This document shows positions 54,802 to 64,000 of a stretch of DNA of 64,000 nucleotides, one piece after another. Every line of letters starts with the position of its first letter. Within the stretch, counting starts at the first letter, position 1. Source of the stretch: Leucobacter sp. PH1c (GTDB lineage Bacteria > Actinomycetota > Actinomycetes > Actinomycetales > Microbacteriaceae). The stretch spans positions 33,685 through 97,684 of the forward strand of contig NZ_AYMV01000016.1 of NCBI RefSeq assembly GCF_000633415.1, in the 5' to 3' direction. Under the pieces are notes generated by a model. That model did not search any database. It was given only the letters and a program-made list of their open reading frames with translations, and had not been told where the DNA came from. A program made the position numbers and the translations under genes.

Positions 54802-56643
54802 GTGTCGCGCCCGAGCTTCGCCGAACGCTGGGATGACATCTCACTGCGGGCGAAGATCACCGGCGTCACGGTGTTCATCCTCTTCCTCGGGCTCATCGTG
54901 GCGGGGGTCGGAACGCTCTCCGTGCTCCGCCCGATGCTGCTCGCGGACCAGACGAACACGCTGAACCAGCTGCGCAAGGATCCATCGCTCGCGCTCGGCA
55001 CCGGGGCGGATCTCGCGAACCTCGAGCGCCCCGACATCCTGTACGCGAACCAGCAGTACTACGTGGCGCTCTTCGACGCGGCCGGTGCGCTGCAGTACGA
55101 CAACACCCACGGCGTGGCCGAGTCGTCGGCTGTGCCTGAGCTGCTGTCGCCGCTCACGCTCGACACGCTGCTCGCCGATCCGGGGCAGTTCATCCCCATG
55201 TCGAGCCCGGATCACGGGACGTGGCGCGCGGTCGCCTCCCCGGTGCTCGTCCACGGGCAGCCGAGCGGGATCCTGCTGATCGCGTCGTCGACGGCGGCGA
55301 TCAACACGGTGGTGGCCCGCTACGTGATCGTTTTCACGGGCTTCGGGATAGCGGTGATCCTGCTCGGCGCGGCGCTCACCCGCCTGCTCGTCACGACCAC
55401 GTTCCTCCCGCTCGCGGAGGTGGAGCAGACCGCCCTCGAGATCGCGCGCGGCGACACCTCGAAGCGCATCATGGTGGCGAGCCCGCACACGGAGGTCGGC
55501 CACCTCGGCCAGTCGCTCAACGTGATGCTCGACCGGCTCGACGGATCGCTCGAGGACCAGGCGCGCACGATCGAGCGGATGCGGCGCTTCATCGGCGATG
55601 CCAGCCACGAGCTGCGCACGCCGCTCGTCTCGGTGCGCGGCTACGCCGAGCTGTACCGGATGGGCGCGCTGCAGGAGCAGGAGCAGGTGGGCCAGGCCAT
55701 GGAGCGGATCGAGAAGGAGGCCATCCGCATGACCTCGCTCGTCGAGGATCTGCTCGCGCTCGCCCGACTCGACGAGCGCCGACCGCTCGTACTCACCTCC
55801 CTGCCTCTCAACCGCCTGGCCCAGGACGCGGCGCTCGACGCGGGCGCGCAGGCGCCGGACCGCGAGGTCACCGTGATCGAGGATCCCTCGAACCCATCCG
55901 TGATCGGTGACGACCACAAGGTGCGCCAGCTCCTCACGAACCTGATCGGCAACGCCATGCGGCACACTCCCGAGGGCAGCCCGATCGAGATCATCGTGTC
56001 GACGCCGGAGGCCGCTCCCGGTGAGCGACCCGTCGCGCGCTTCGAGATCGCCGACCACGGCGAGGGCGTGCCCGAGCAGATTCGCGACAAGATCTTCGGC
56101 CGGTTCTGGCGCGCGGACTCCTCGCGGAACCGCGAGACGGGCGGCTCGGGCCTGGGCCTCGCGATCGTGCAGTCGATCGTCGATGCGCACCACGGCCGCG
56201 TGAGCGTGCACGACACCCCGGGCGGCGGCGCCACGTTCCGCGTCGACCTCCCCGGCTCCCCGCCTGCCCCGATCACGGGCGAGACGGCGGCGATCCAGAC
56301 CGCCCCGATCGAGCGCCCGGCGCAGGCCCCGGAGGCCGCGGCCCCCGGCGGCTCGGTGCCCGCCGCCGGGCCTGGTGCTGGCGAGGCTGGTGCTGGCGAG
56401 TCCGGGGCTGGCGAGGCTGGTGCCGAGTCCGGCCCCGCCGGGCCTGCTGCCGGCGAGTCCGGCGCTGGCGAAGCCGGTGCCGAATCCGGTTCCACCGGGC
56501 CTCGTGCCAGCGAGTCCGGCGCCGGGTCCGGCGCGGGCCCGACCGCGGAACCCGGTTCCTCCGAGGGGAAGTCCGCCGAGCAAGCAGCACCAGGCTCGGA
56601 CCACCCGCCGGCCGAAGGCACGGGCACGCCGAACCCCGCCTAG
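54802..56643 (+). CDS. Sensor histidine kinase (HAMP, HisKA) with long Gly/Ala/Glu repeat tail
   Basis: 613 aa. Two membrane helices (about 22-42 and 173-195) around an extracellular sensor, HAMP, HisKA (GDASHELRTPLVSVRGY), HATPase with N box NLIGNAMRHTPEG, G1 DHGEGVP and G2 GGSGLGLAIVQSI. The last 120 residues are low complexity with repeats of GAGEAGAES type. GTG start, 1 bp after the regulator. The tail is odd for a kinase and could be a spacer. Its stop shares CTAG with the stop of the converging DUF559 gene. Confidence 0.93.
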   Translation: MSRPSFAERWDDISLRAKITGVTVFILFLGLIVAGVGTLSVLRPMLLADQTNTLNQLRKDPSLALGTGADLANLERPDILYANQQYYVALFDAAGALQYDNTHGVAESSAVPELLSPLTLDTLLADPGQFIPMSSPDHGTWRAVASPVLVHGQPSGILLIASSTAAINTVVARYVIVFTGFGIAVILLGAALTRLLVTTTFLPLAEVEQTALEIARGDTSKRIMVASPHTEVGHLGQSLNVMLDRLDGSLEDQARTIERMRRFIGDASHELRTPLVSVRGYAELYRMGALQEQEQVGQAMERIEKEAIRMTSLVEDLLALARLDERRPLVLTSLPLNRLAQDAALDAGAQAPDREVTVIEDPSNPSVIGDDHKVRQLLTNLIGNAMRHTPEGSPIEIIVSTPEAAPGERPVARFEIADHGEGVPEQIRDKIFGRFWRADSSRNRETGGSGLGLAIVQSIVDAHHGRVSVHDTPGGGATFRVDLPGSPPAPITGETAAIQTAPIERPAQAPEAAAPGGSVPAAGPGAGEAGAGESGAGEAGAESGPAGPAAGESGAGEAGAESGSTGPRASESGAGSGAGPTAEPGSSEGKSAEQAAPGSDHPPAEGTGTPNPA

Positions 56644-57629
56644 CCCTCACGCTGCCGCACCGCGGCCTCCTCTCCCCGCGCCGCCCCCGCTTCGCGCGGA
56701 GAAATCTGGAATCTCGGAGCTTTTCCCCGTGGAGGCTCCGAGATTTCGGATTTCTCCTGCGGGATGAGAGAGGAACCCGGTCGCGCGCGGGCCCGGCTCG
56801 GGTGGACAGTGCGCGGCCTCCCCTGTGAGATGACGGTCATGATCCGACGCTGCACCTCCGGCCAGTCGCGCTCGATCTGGCGCGCGCTCACTCGAACCGT
56901 CACGAATCCGCTGGCAGCGAGCCGGGCGTCGAGCGCGTTGTCGGAGTCGCGCTGCTTGCCGATGTGATGCCCGCCGTCCACTTGCAGAACCAGCCACCCC
57001 TCGATCAAGAAGTCGAGATGCGCGCCCAATACCCACGCCTGCGCGACGATCCGAAGGCGGAGAGCGCGTATCCTGCGGAGCACGTAGCTCTCGAGGCCTG
57101 AGTCCGAGAACCTCGTGCACTCGGCGAGCAGGGCGCGCTCGGGCCCGCGGAGCGGGAGCCGCGCAAGCACGTCCCGGGTGACGTGCCCGCTCCGCAGCGC
57201 GGACTCCCACACGGCGTGCGCCGCCTCGGCGGGCTGGCACTGCGAGACGAAGACCAGAGCGTTCTCCAGCCGGTCCACGAGCTGGAACGGTGTTCGCCGC
57301 ACCACCGGCACGCCCCAGTGGCACACGTGATCACCGGCCCACACCTGAGACTTCGGTGTCGGTGCCGCCACGTGCAGCTGGCTCAGTCTGCTCGGCATCC
57401 AGAGTGAGTGCCGCTCGACCACGCTCAGGCAGCTGAGCAGCACGCCATGCACGGCCGCATAGACGAGGCCCGGGTCGGCGTGCGGCAGCGCGATCCACCC
57501 GTGGCGTGGCCGCACCAGGCGTTCTGCCCGGAGAAGCCCGCGCAGCGTGTGCACGGAGTAGCCGAGGTCATGGAGCGCCGCCGCTCGCATGATGCCCCCG
57601 GCGCGTTGGAGCCTGTGTTCGAGAGTCAT
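56640..57629 (-). CDS. DUF559-type (Vsr-like nuclease fold) protein
   Basis: 329 aa. N-terminal AbiEi-like helix-turn-helix region (AAALHDLGYSVHTLRGLL) and a C-terminal DUF559/REase-like fold at about 180-285 (DSGLESYVLRRIRAL, HLDFLIEGWLVLQVDGGHHIGKQRDSDNALDARL, FVTVRVSARQIERDW). The acidic residues E, D, and D-G-H are in place for metal binding. Possible roles are mobile-element or stress-related DNA cleavage; not shown. The last 40 residues are encoded by a palindromic repeat element (56697-56767), so the original end was probably nearer residue 287. Confidence 0.85.
   Translation of the reverse strand: MTLEHRLQRAGGIMRAAALHDLGYSVHTLRGLLRAERLVRPRHGWIALPHADPGLVYAAVHGVLLSCLSVVERHSLWMPSRLSQLHVAAPTPKSQVWAGDHVCHWGVPVVRRTPFQLVDRLENALVFVSQCQPAEAAHAVWESALRSGHVTRDVLARLPLRGPERALLAECTRFSDSGLESYVLRRIRALRLRIVAQAWVLGAHLDFLIEGWLVLQVDGGHHIGKQRDSDNALDARLAASGFVTVRVSARQIERDWPEVQRRIMTVISQGRPRTVHPSRARARPGSSLIPQEKSEISEPPRGKAPRFQISPREAGAARGEEAAVRQREG
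56697..56767. repeat. 71-bp palindromic element, copy A
   Basis: Begins CGGAGAAATC and ends GATTTCTCCTGCGGGATGAG, with an internal AATCTCGGAG / CTCCGAGATT palindrome. Closely matches copy B at 57810-57881 in the same orientation. Lies inside the 3' end of the DUF559 gene. Confidence 0.85.
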
Positions 57630-57953
57630 GCGGATGAGTGTCGCCCCGCACGGCCTCCCGCGGGGAGAGAACCGACGAATTGTGGATCGACGTCGTGCAA
57701 GCCCGGGCTGTGAGCGGCTCGCAGTACGTGGATGCCGGATTGACCCCGTCCTTCTCGGGCTGCGCGCTGCTCACCACGCGCGTCGAGGGTGATCCGCCTC
57801 CGATCCCCACGGAGAAATCCAGAATCTCGGAGATTTCGCGGGGTCAGCGTCCGAGATTCGCGATTTCTCCTGTTGGATGCGATGCGACGCAACGCAAGCA
57901 CGGGCGACGCGACGCAAGCTCGGGCGTCACCCCAGCACACCCCCGAAAACGCA
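57630..57953. other. Intergenic region between DUF559 gene and groL terminator
   Basis: 324 bp with no convincing gene on either strand. It holds palindromic copy B (57810-57881) and a short imperfect direct repeat, CGCAAGC(A/T)CGGGCG, about 23 bp apart near 57893-57927. Confidence 0.7.
57810..57881. repeat. 71-bp palindromic element, copy B
   Basis: Shares with copy A the outer CGGAGAAATC...GATTTCTCCTG arms and the inner AATCTCGGAG...CCGAGATT arms; the central loop differs. Intergenic, 181 bp from the DUF559 start. Together the two copies bracket the gene. Confidence 0.85.
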
Positions 57954-57985
57954 GCAGGGGCCGCACCCGAAGGTGCGGCCCCTGC
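57954..57985 (-). terminator. Rho-independent terminator of groL
   Basis: Perfect 14-bp stem, GCAGGGGCCGCACC (57954-57967) and 57972-57985, CGAA loop, followed on the minus strand by GCTGCGTTTTCGG. Confidence 0.9.
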
Positions 57986-57999
57986 CGAGGAAGCGGGAC

Positions 58000-59694
<1,695 letters not shown>

Positions 59695-59721
59695 TTAGCA
59701 CTCAGTCGATTCGACTGCTAA
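59695..59721. promoter_or_regulatory. CIRCE operator 1 (HrcA)
   Basis: TTAGCACTC-N9-GACTGCTAA, matching the CIRCE consensus TTAGCACTC-N9-GAGTGCTAA except for one base. 73 bp upstream of the groL ATG. Confidence 0.93.
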
Positions 59722-59728
59722 ATCAATC

Positions 59729-59755
59729 TTGGCACTCACACGGGGGGAGTGCAAG
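59729..59755. promoter_or_regulatory. CIRCE operator 2 (HrcA)
   Basis: TTGGCACTC-N9-GAGTGCAAG, a second CIRCE-like site with three deviations, 7 bp beyond the first. Confidence 0.82.
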
Positions 59756-59850
59756 CGGTGTCGCTCGCGCTCAGCGAACAGGGAGGGACGAGCTTCTGAA
59801 CACCGGGAACCCGGGATCGAACGGCGCGGGATCGAGTCCGGGGCGCGGGA

Positions 59851-60642
59851 TCAGGGCGCGGTCGTCGCGGGATCCTGCGGGAGCCCCGTGTCTGGGTTGA
59901 TCGGGAAGCCGGTCTCGGGGTCGATCTCCCAGCCCGTCTCCGGATCGATCTCGGGATCGCTCGCGCCGGAGCTCGGCAGCCCCTCGGCGTCGGTGCTGCT
60001 CGCGCCCGCGTCGGTCATCTGCTGCGCCTCGTCGAGTCCGGGGCCCGCGTAGTCCTCGCCGATCAGCACGACGAGGTCGGCGTTGTACGAGAGGTAGTCG
60101 TCCGTCGTGTAGGTGGAAAGGCCGCCGAGCTTCGCCGCGAGCCCCGCGGCGGCGGACGCCTGGGCGGGATCGGAGTAGAAGACCGCGGAGATCTTCACGT
60201 CGGAGGCGCTCGCGCTGCCGGAGAAGAGGATCTTGCCCCACGCGTTCTCCGTGATGATCCCGTCGAGCGCGGCCGCGAGGTTCTGCGTCGGGGTGCCGTT
60301 GAGCACCGCGACGGTCGCCTCGGGGTTCAGGACGGCCTCGGGCTTCTGCGTCGCCGAGGTGTCCCCGCCGAGCGGACTGCCCGAGAGCGGGAGCTTGCCC
60401 GCGTCGCCGATGCTGTGCACCGCGAGCACGCCGACGGTCGTGAGCAGCGCGAAGCCGAGCAGACCGGCGATCAGGTACTGCCACACGTAGCGGGGGCGGG
60501 CCGTAACGCGGTGGGCGCCGACGCGGCCGCGGCCCGACGGGATGCGGTCGAAACGGTCCTCGGGGTAGTCCTGGCGAGCCCCACGGCGCGCGCCGGCGCC
60601 TTCGGTCCTTCTCGCCACGTGAGTCCCCTCGTCCTGTGCCAC
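59851..60642 (-). CDS. LytR_C-domain membrane protein
   Basis: 263 aa. Basic cytosolic N-terminus, one membrane helix (YLIAGLLGFALLTTVGVLAV, about residues 56-75), then an extracytoplasmic LytR_C domain (EATVAVLNGTPTQNLAAALDGII, YNADLVVLIGEDY). The C-terminal 40 residues carry three degenerate DPETG repeats (DPETGW, DPETGF, NPDTGL). Probably envelope-related, function unknown. Lies between groL and hmuT on the same strand. Confidence 0.87.
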   Translation of the reverse strand: MAQDEGTHVARRTEGAGARRGARQDYPEDRFDRIPSGRGRVGAHRVTARPRYVWQYLIAGLLGFALLTTVGVLAVHSIGDAGKLPLSGSPLGGDTSATQKPEAVLNPEATVAVLNGTPTQNLAAALDGIITENAWGKILFSGSASASDVKISAVFYSDPAQASAAAGLAAKLGGLSTYTTDDYLSYNADLVVLIGEDYAGPGLDEAQQMTDAGASSTDAEGLPSSGASDPEIDPETGWEIDPETGFPINPDTGLPQDPATTAP

Positions 60643-60756
60643 GGCAGTTTCTGTTGCGCAGGATTGCGCGAATTCGGATGCGCAGGATCTGCGCGATCAG
60701 CCCCTAGAGTACATCGCGAGAGCTGCCAGAACGGTGAATCGGCCCCGTTCTCCCGG

Positions 60757-61884
60757 CTACTGCAGGGAGTCCGGTGCGTAGAGCGCGCGGGCCAGGCCGT
60801 CGATAACATCCGGGATCCGGGTTCCCCCGGCGAAGAGCAGGGTGTCGTCGACGTCGACGATCCGGCGGTTCTTCCCCGCGGTCGTGAGCGCGATGCTCGG
60901 CTGCGCAGCGAGGAGGCCGTCCACGCCCCCGGCACTCTCGAGCCCCTTCGTCATGACAAGGATCACGTCGGGATCGATCGCGATGAGCGCCTCGTCCGTC
61001 ATGGGCTTCTCCCCCGCCCAGCCGATCTCCTTGGCGACGTCGATCGCACCGACGGAGCGGATGAGGCTGTCGACGCCGCTGCCCTCGCCGAAGAGGTAGT
61101 AAATGCCCGAGGTGCCGCGCACGTACAGGAACGCGACCCGAGGTAGCTTGTCCGCGTCGGCGGGGAGGAGCTTCGCCACCTCGGCCTCCTTCGCCGCGAT
61201 GGCGTCCTGCATCGTCGAGATGAGCGGCGGAGCAGCCTCGCTCACGCCGAGCGCGTCGGCCACCTGCTGCGCCGTCACGTAGGTCGTCTCGGCGTCGACG
61301 GCGCGGTCGACGGTGATCACGGGGATCCCCGCGTCGCGCATCTGCAGCACGACGTCGGTGGGGCCGATGCTCCCGTCCGTGATGATGAGCGTGGGGCTGA
61401 GCGACAGCACGCCCTCGGCGTCGATCGAGTGGCCGTCCTTCGTGACGACCGGGATGTCCTCCGAGCCGGGGAAGTTCGTCGACACGTCGCGGCCGACCAT
61501 GTGGTCGGAGAGCCCGTAGGCGTGCACGAGCTCGCCGAGCGATCCGCTGAGCGAGAGGGCGAGCACGCGGGACGTGTCGGTCACCGTGACCTCGGTGTCC
61601 CCCGAGCGGTCGTGTGATGTGACCGTCACGGGCAGCTCGGGATCGGGCGTGTGCTCGAGCGGGGCGATCGTGGGGCCGCCGATCAGGGCCGTGGTCGGCC
61701 CCTCGACGGCGCTCGGATCGGCCACGGGGGTGAGGTCTGAGAGCGGGGGCAGTTCGACGCTCTCTGCCGCGTGCACACCGGATCCCGGGCCGCCAGTCTG
61801 GCAGGCGGTGAGGCCGACGCCGATGAGCGCCACCGTGGCCAGGGCGAGCGCCCGCCGGATGCGAGCACCACGTGTCGTGCGCAT
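60757..61884 (-). CDS. hmuT: Haem-binding lipoprotein, HmuT-like
   Basis: 375 aa. Lipoprotein signal LALATVALIGVGLTAC with the lipid Cys about residue 28, then a TroA-fold haem-binding domain: VTVTDTSRVLALSLSGSLGELVHAYGL, HMVGRDVSTNFPGSEDIPVVT, DAEGVLSLSPTLIITDGSIGP and a C-terminal DVIDGLARALYAP. It delivers haem to the HmuUV importer encoded divergently. GAGGGGATCTC precedes the ATG at 61884. A TAGGCT -10-like sequence on this strand lies inside the DtxR box. Confidence 0.9.
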   Translation of the reverse strand: MRTTRGARIRRALALATVALIGVGLTACQTGGPGSGVHAAESVELPPLSDLTPVADPSAVEGPTTALIGGPTIAPLEHTPDPELPVTVTSHDRSGDTEVTVTDTSRVLALSLSGSLGELVHAYGLSDHMVGRDVSTNFPGSEDIPVVTKDGHSIDAEGVLSLSPTLIITDGSIGPTDVVLQMRDAGIPVITVDRAVDAETTYVTAQQVADALGVSEAAPPLISTMQDAIAAKEAEVAKLLPADADKLPRVAFLYVRGTSGIYYLFGEGSGVDSLIRSVGAIDVAKEIGWAGEKPMTDEALIAIDPDVILVMTKGLESAGGVDGLLAAQPSIALTTAGKNRRIVDVDDTLLFAGGTRIPDVIDGLARALYAPDSLQ

Positions 61885-61965
61885 GAGATCCCCTCGAAGT
61901 CGCGTTCGGTGCTCGGCGGCGGCGGCGCCGCGTCTGAGCGGGCTCGGAGCTCCCCGGGCATTCCC

Positions 61966-61984
61966 GCGGGTTAGCCTATCCCAA
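61966..61984. promoter_or_regulatory. DtxR/IdeR iron box between hmuT and hmuUV
   Basis: Matches TTAGGTTAGCCTAACCTAA at 14 of 19 positions, including the whole central GGTTAGCCTA. It would cover the hmuT -10 region on one strand and end 6 bp before a TATGAT -10 (61991-61996) on the other, so one repressor could silence both units. Confidence 0.8.
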
Positions 61985-62000
61985 GAAAGATATGATGAAC

Positions 62001-62096
62001 ATGAGAGGTTGCCGCGCCTGCGCGGCCCCCGGGAGCGCGTGCGTCCCCGCGGCCTCCCCCCAGTACTCAGACGAAAGCTGCTCCCCGCGCGCATGA
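62001..62096 (+). CDS. Possible 31-aa Cys-containing leader peptide before hmuU
   Basis: ATG at 62001, 4 nt after TATGAT, opens a 31-residue frame with Cys at positions 4, 7, 14 and 27; its TGA overlaps the hmuU ATG (ATGA), the coupling used for real gene pairs here. No ribosome binding site, and the spacing is short for a leaderless start, so translation is unproven. Confidence 0.35.
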   Translation: MRGCRACAAPGSACVPAASPQYSDESCSPRA

Positions 62097-63160
62097 CTCC
62101 CTCCAGCCGAACACCCGCTTCCCGGCACGCCGCGAAGTCGACGATCCTGTTCACCGCGCTCGCGGTCGCGCTCATCGCGTCGATCCTCGTGTCCGCGGGC
62201 ACCGGCCAGCTCGAGGTCCCGCCGCAGGAGGTGCTCGGCTCGCTGCTGCACCGGATCGGCATCGACTGGTTGCCGCTGCCGTCGCACCCCGCGGGCGATC
62301 AGACGCTCTGGGCGATCCGCTTCCCCCGCGTCTCGATGGCCGCGCTCGTGGGTGCGGGCCTCGCCGTCTCCGGCCTCCTGATGCAGGCGATCTTCGGCAA
62401 CCCGCTCGCGGAGCCCGGCGTGATCGGCATCTCCTCGGGCGCGGCTGTCGGCGCGGGTCTCGCGATCGTGTTCGGGCTCACGCTCTTCGGCGAGTGGACC
62501 ACCGCCATCCTCGCGTTCATCTTCGGTCTCGGGGCGACGCTCATCGTGTACGCGATGAGCCGCGCCGACGGCAAGACCGAGGTGGTCACCCTGGTGCTCA
62601 CGGGCATCGCGGTGAACGCCGTCGGCGGCGCCGGGATCGCGCTCCTCACCTTCCTCGGCGATACCCAGTCGCGCGAGCAGATCGTCTTCTGGCAGCTCGG
62701 CAGCCTCGCGGGGAGCCGCTGGTCACAGGTGCTCGTGATCGCGCCGGTGATCGCGATCGGGCTGCTCGCCGCGTACTTCGCGGCGCACAAGCTCGACCTC
62801 CTCGCCCTCGGCGAGCGGAACGCGAGGCACCTGGGCGTCAACGTGGAGGCGCTGCGCATCACCATGATCTTCGTGGTCGCGCTGCTCGTCGGCGCCTCCG
62901 TCGCCTTCGCGGGCATCATCTCCTTCGTCGGCCTGGTGATCCCCCACCTCATGCGGATGGTGCTCGGCCCGGCCCACCTGCCGCTCGTCACGGCGAGCGC
63001 ACTCGGCGGCGCACTCCTCCTGACGCTCGCGGATCTCGCGGCCCGCACGCTCGTGCCGATGGCCGACATGCCGATCGGCATGCTGACGGCGCTCGTCGGC
63101 GGCCCGTTCTTCTTCTGGCTGTTGCGACGAACGCGCAAGCGGAGCGGAGGCTGGGGATGA
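62093..63160 (+). CDS. hmuU: Haem ABC importer permease, HmuU-like (FecCD family)
   Basis: 355 aa, about ten membrane helices. RFPRVSMAALVGAGLAVSGLLMQAIFGNPLAEPGVIGISSGAAVGA, GIISFVGLVIPHLMRMVLG and PIGMLTALVGGPFFFWLLRRTRK mark the FecCD/HmuU family. Start is the ATG at 62093; no ribosome binding site is evident, but it may be translated by coupling from the small frame upstream. Stop overlaps the ATPase start (ATGA). Expressed under the DtxR box at 61966. Confidence 0.93.
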   Translation: MTPSSRTPASRHAAKSTILFTALAVALIASILVSAGTGQLEVPPQEVLGSLLHRIGIDWLPLPSHPAGDQTLWAIRFPRVSMAALVGAGLAVSGLLMQAIFGNPLAEPGVIGISSGAAVGAGLAIVFGLTLFGEWTTAILAFIFGLGATLIVYAMSRADGKTEVVTLVLTGIAVNAVGGAGIALLTFLGDTQSREQIVFWQLGSLAGSRWSQVLVIAPVIAIGLLAAYFAAHKLDLLALGERNARHLGVNVEALRITMIFVVALLVGASVAFAGIISFVGLVIPHLMRMVLGPAHLPLVTASALGGALLLTLADLAARTLVPMADMPIGMLTALVGGPFFFWLLRRTRKRSGGWG

Positions 63161-63972
63161 GCGCCAAGCACATCGCGCTGCCCACGCGCGCGGCGACCGG
63201 CGAGACGATCTGCGCGGCGGAGTCTGTGGTGCTCACCCGCGGTGGGCGCAACCTGCTCGACGGGGTCTCGCTCGAGGTCCGCGCCGGCGAGGTGCTCGCC
63301 CTGCTCGGCCCGAACGGCGCCGGCAAGTCGACCCTGCTGAGCCTCCTCTCCGGCGATGTGAAGCCCGACCGGGGCACCGTGCGCTTCGGGGGCCGGGAGA
63401 TCGCGGACTGGTCGCTCGTCGACCTCTCGCGCCGCCGCTCGGTGCTGCTGCAGGACAACCAGCTCCTCTTCCCCTTCACCGTGCACCAGGTCGTCGAGAT
63501 GGGGCGTGCGCCGTGGCGCCGCACCCCGTTCGAGGACGAGGACAACGAGGCGATCGCCGAGGCGATCTCGGCGGCGGACATCGCCCACCTCGGCAACCGC
63601 CGCGTGCCCTCCCTCTCCGGGGGCGAGCGGGCCCGCACCGCGTTCGCGCGGGTGATGGCGGGCCGCACGGGCGTGCTCATGCTCGACGAGCCGACGGCAG
63701 CACTGGACCTCGGGCACCAGGAGGCCGTGCTGACGCTCGCGCGCGAGCGCGCGCAGGCGGGCGACGCGGTGCTCGTGGTCCTCCACGACCTGAATCTCGC
63801 GGCCGCGTACTCGGATCGGATCGCACTGCTGCGCGACGGCAGGATCGCCGCCTGCGATGCGCCGGATCAGGTGCTCACCGCCGAGATCGTAAGCGAGGTG
63901 TACCGTACCCCGGTCGAGGTGATTCCGCACCCCGTGACCGGCCAGGGCATCGTGATGCCGAAGCGCGGATAG
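63157..63972 (+). CDS. hmuV: Haem ABC importer ATPase, HmuV-like
   Basis: 271 aa. Walker A GPNGAGKST, Q-loop VLLQDNQ, signature LSGGERARTA, Walker B VLMLDEPTAALD, H-loop VLHDLNLAAAYSD. The HmuV hallmark FPFTVHQVVEMGRAPWRR is present. It energises haem uptake with HmuT and HmuU. Overlaps hmuU by 4 bp; only 28 bp of window follow. Confidence 0.95.
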   Translation: MSAKHIALPTRAATGETICAAESVVLTRGGRNLLDGVSLEVRAGEVLALLGPNGAGKSTLLSLLSGDVKPDRGTVRFGGREIADWSLVDLSRRRSVLLQDNQLLFPFTVHQVVEMGRAPWRRTPFEDEDNEAIAEAISAADIAHLGNRRVPSLSGGERARTAFARVMAGRTGVLMLDEPTAALDLGHQEAVLTLARERAQAGDAVLVVLHDLNLAAAYSDRIALLRDGRIAACDAPDQVLTAEIVSEVYRTPVEVIPHPVTGQGIVMPKRG

Positions 63973-64000
63973 TTTCGTGAACGGCGGAGGCCCCGGATCC

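Overview
The window reads as the chromosome of a high-GC Gram-positive actinobacterium, most likely a member of the Microbacteriaceae (Leucobacter-like; this is inference from gene content and protein resemblance). Supporting signs are the very high GC, the many GTG starts, stop-start overlaps (ATGA or GTGA) inside operons, the numerous apparently leaderless start codons 6-8 nt after a TANNNT box, a DtxR-type iron regulator, a DUF3027 plus cold-shock pair, a MocR/LysE pair and a class C sortase pilus.

Layout. 1-2.3 kb: the end of an APC permease, two unrecognised genes and tRNA-Lys. 2.3-15 kb: the most distinctive region, a ribosomally made, YcaO-modified peptide (RiPP) locus. One strand carries a 32-residue His/Ser/Thr precursor, an E1-like leader-binding protein, an alpha/beta-hydrolase-YcaO fusion, a SagB-type flavin dehydrogenase and two ABC half-exporters. 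The other strand, starting about 110 bp away, carries a prolyl-oligopeptidase-like protein and a complete FecBCD-type metal-chelate importer. Between them lies a near-perfect Zur/Fur-type box. Synthesis, export, re-import and cleavage of one peptide under metal control is the pattern of a metallophore, here possibly a ribosomal zinc-binding azole peptide.

15-31 kb: MocR regulator and LysE exporter, tRNA-Ala, a membrane/coiled-coil protein, GNAT acetyltransferase, galU, 5-formyl-THF cyclo-ligase, an FmdB-like zinc ribbon, a large helicase-like protein with a damaged Walker A motif, an NCS2 permease, a cupin/amine-oxidase pair, a CYTH protein, an EamA transporter and, at 31.2-31.3 kb on the minus strand, a set of C-rich-loop hairpins that look like the actinobacterial 6C small RNA.

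32-43 kb: a NarL-type two-component system, an exported protein of unknown role, LCP ligase, FtsW/RodA, tRNA-Arg, an NlpC/P60 hydrolase, NADP-type glutamate dehydrogenase, DtxR and serC. 42.3-48.7 kb: a three-gene sortase-assembled pilus operon (tip adhesin, backbone pilin, class C sortase).

48.8-64 kb: DUF3027 and cold-shock genes, a helicase-associated protein plus XPB-type helicase, an OmpR-type two-component system, a DUF559 nuclease-like gene flanked by two copies of a 71-bp palindromic element, groL behind two CIRCE operators, a LytR_C membrane protein, and a divergent hmuT / hmuUV haem-iron importer sharing one DtxR box. The window thus holds two FecBCD importers with different predicted metal regulators.
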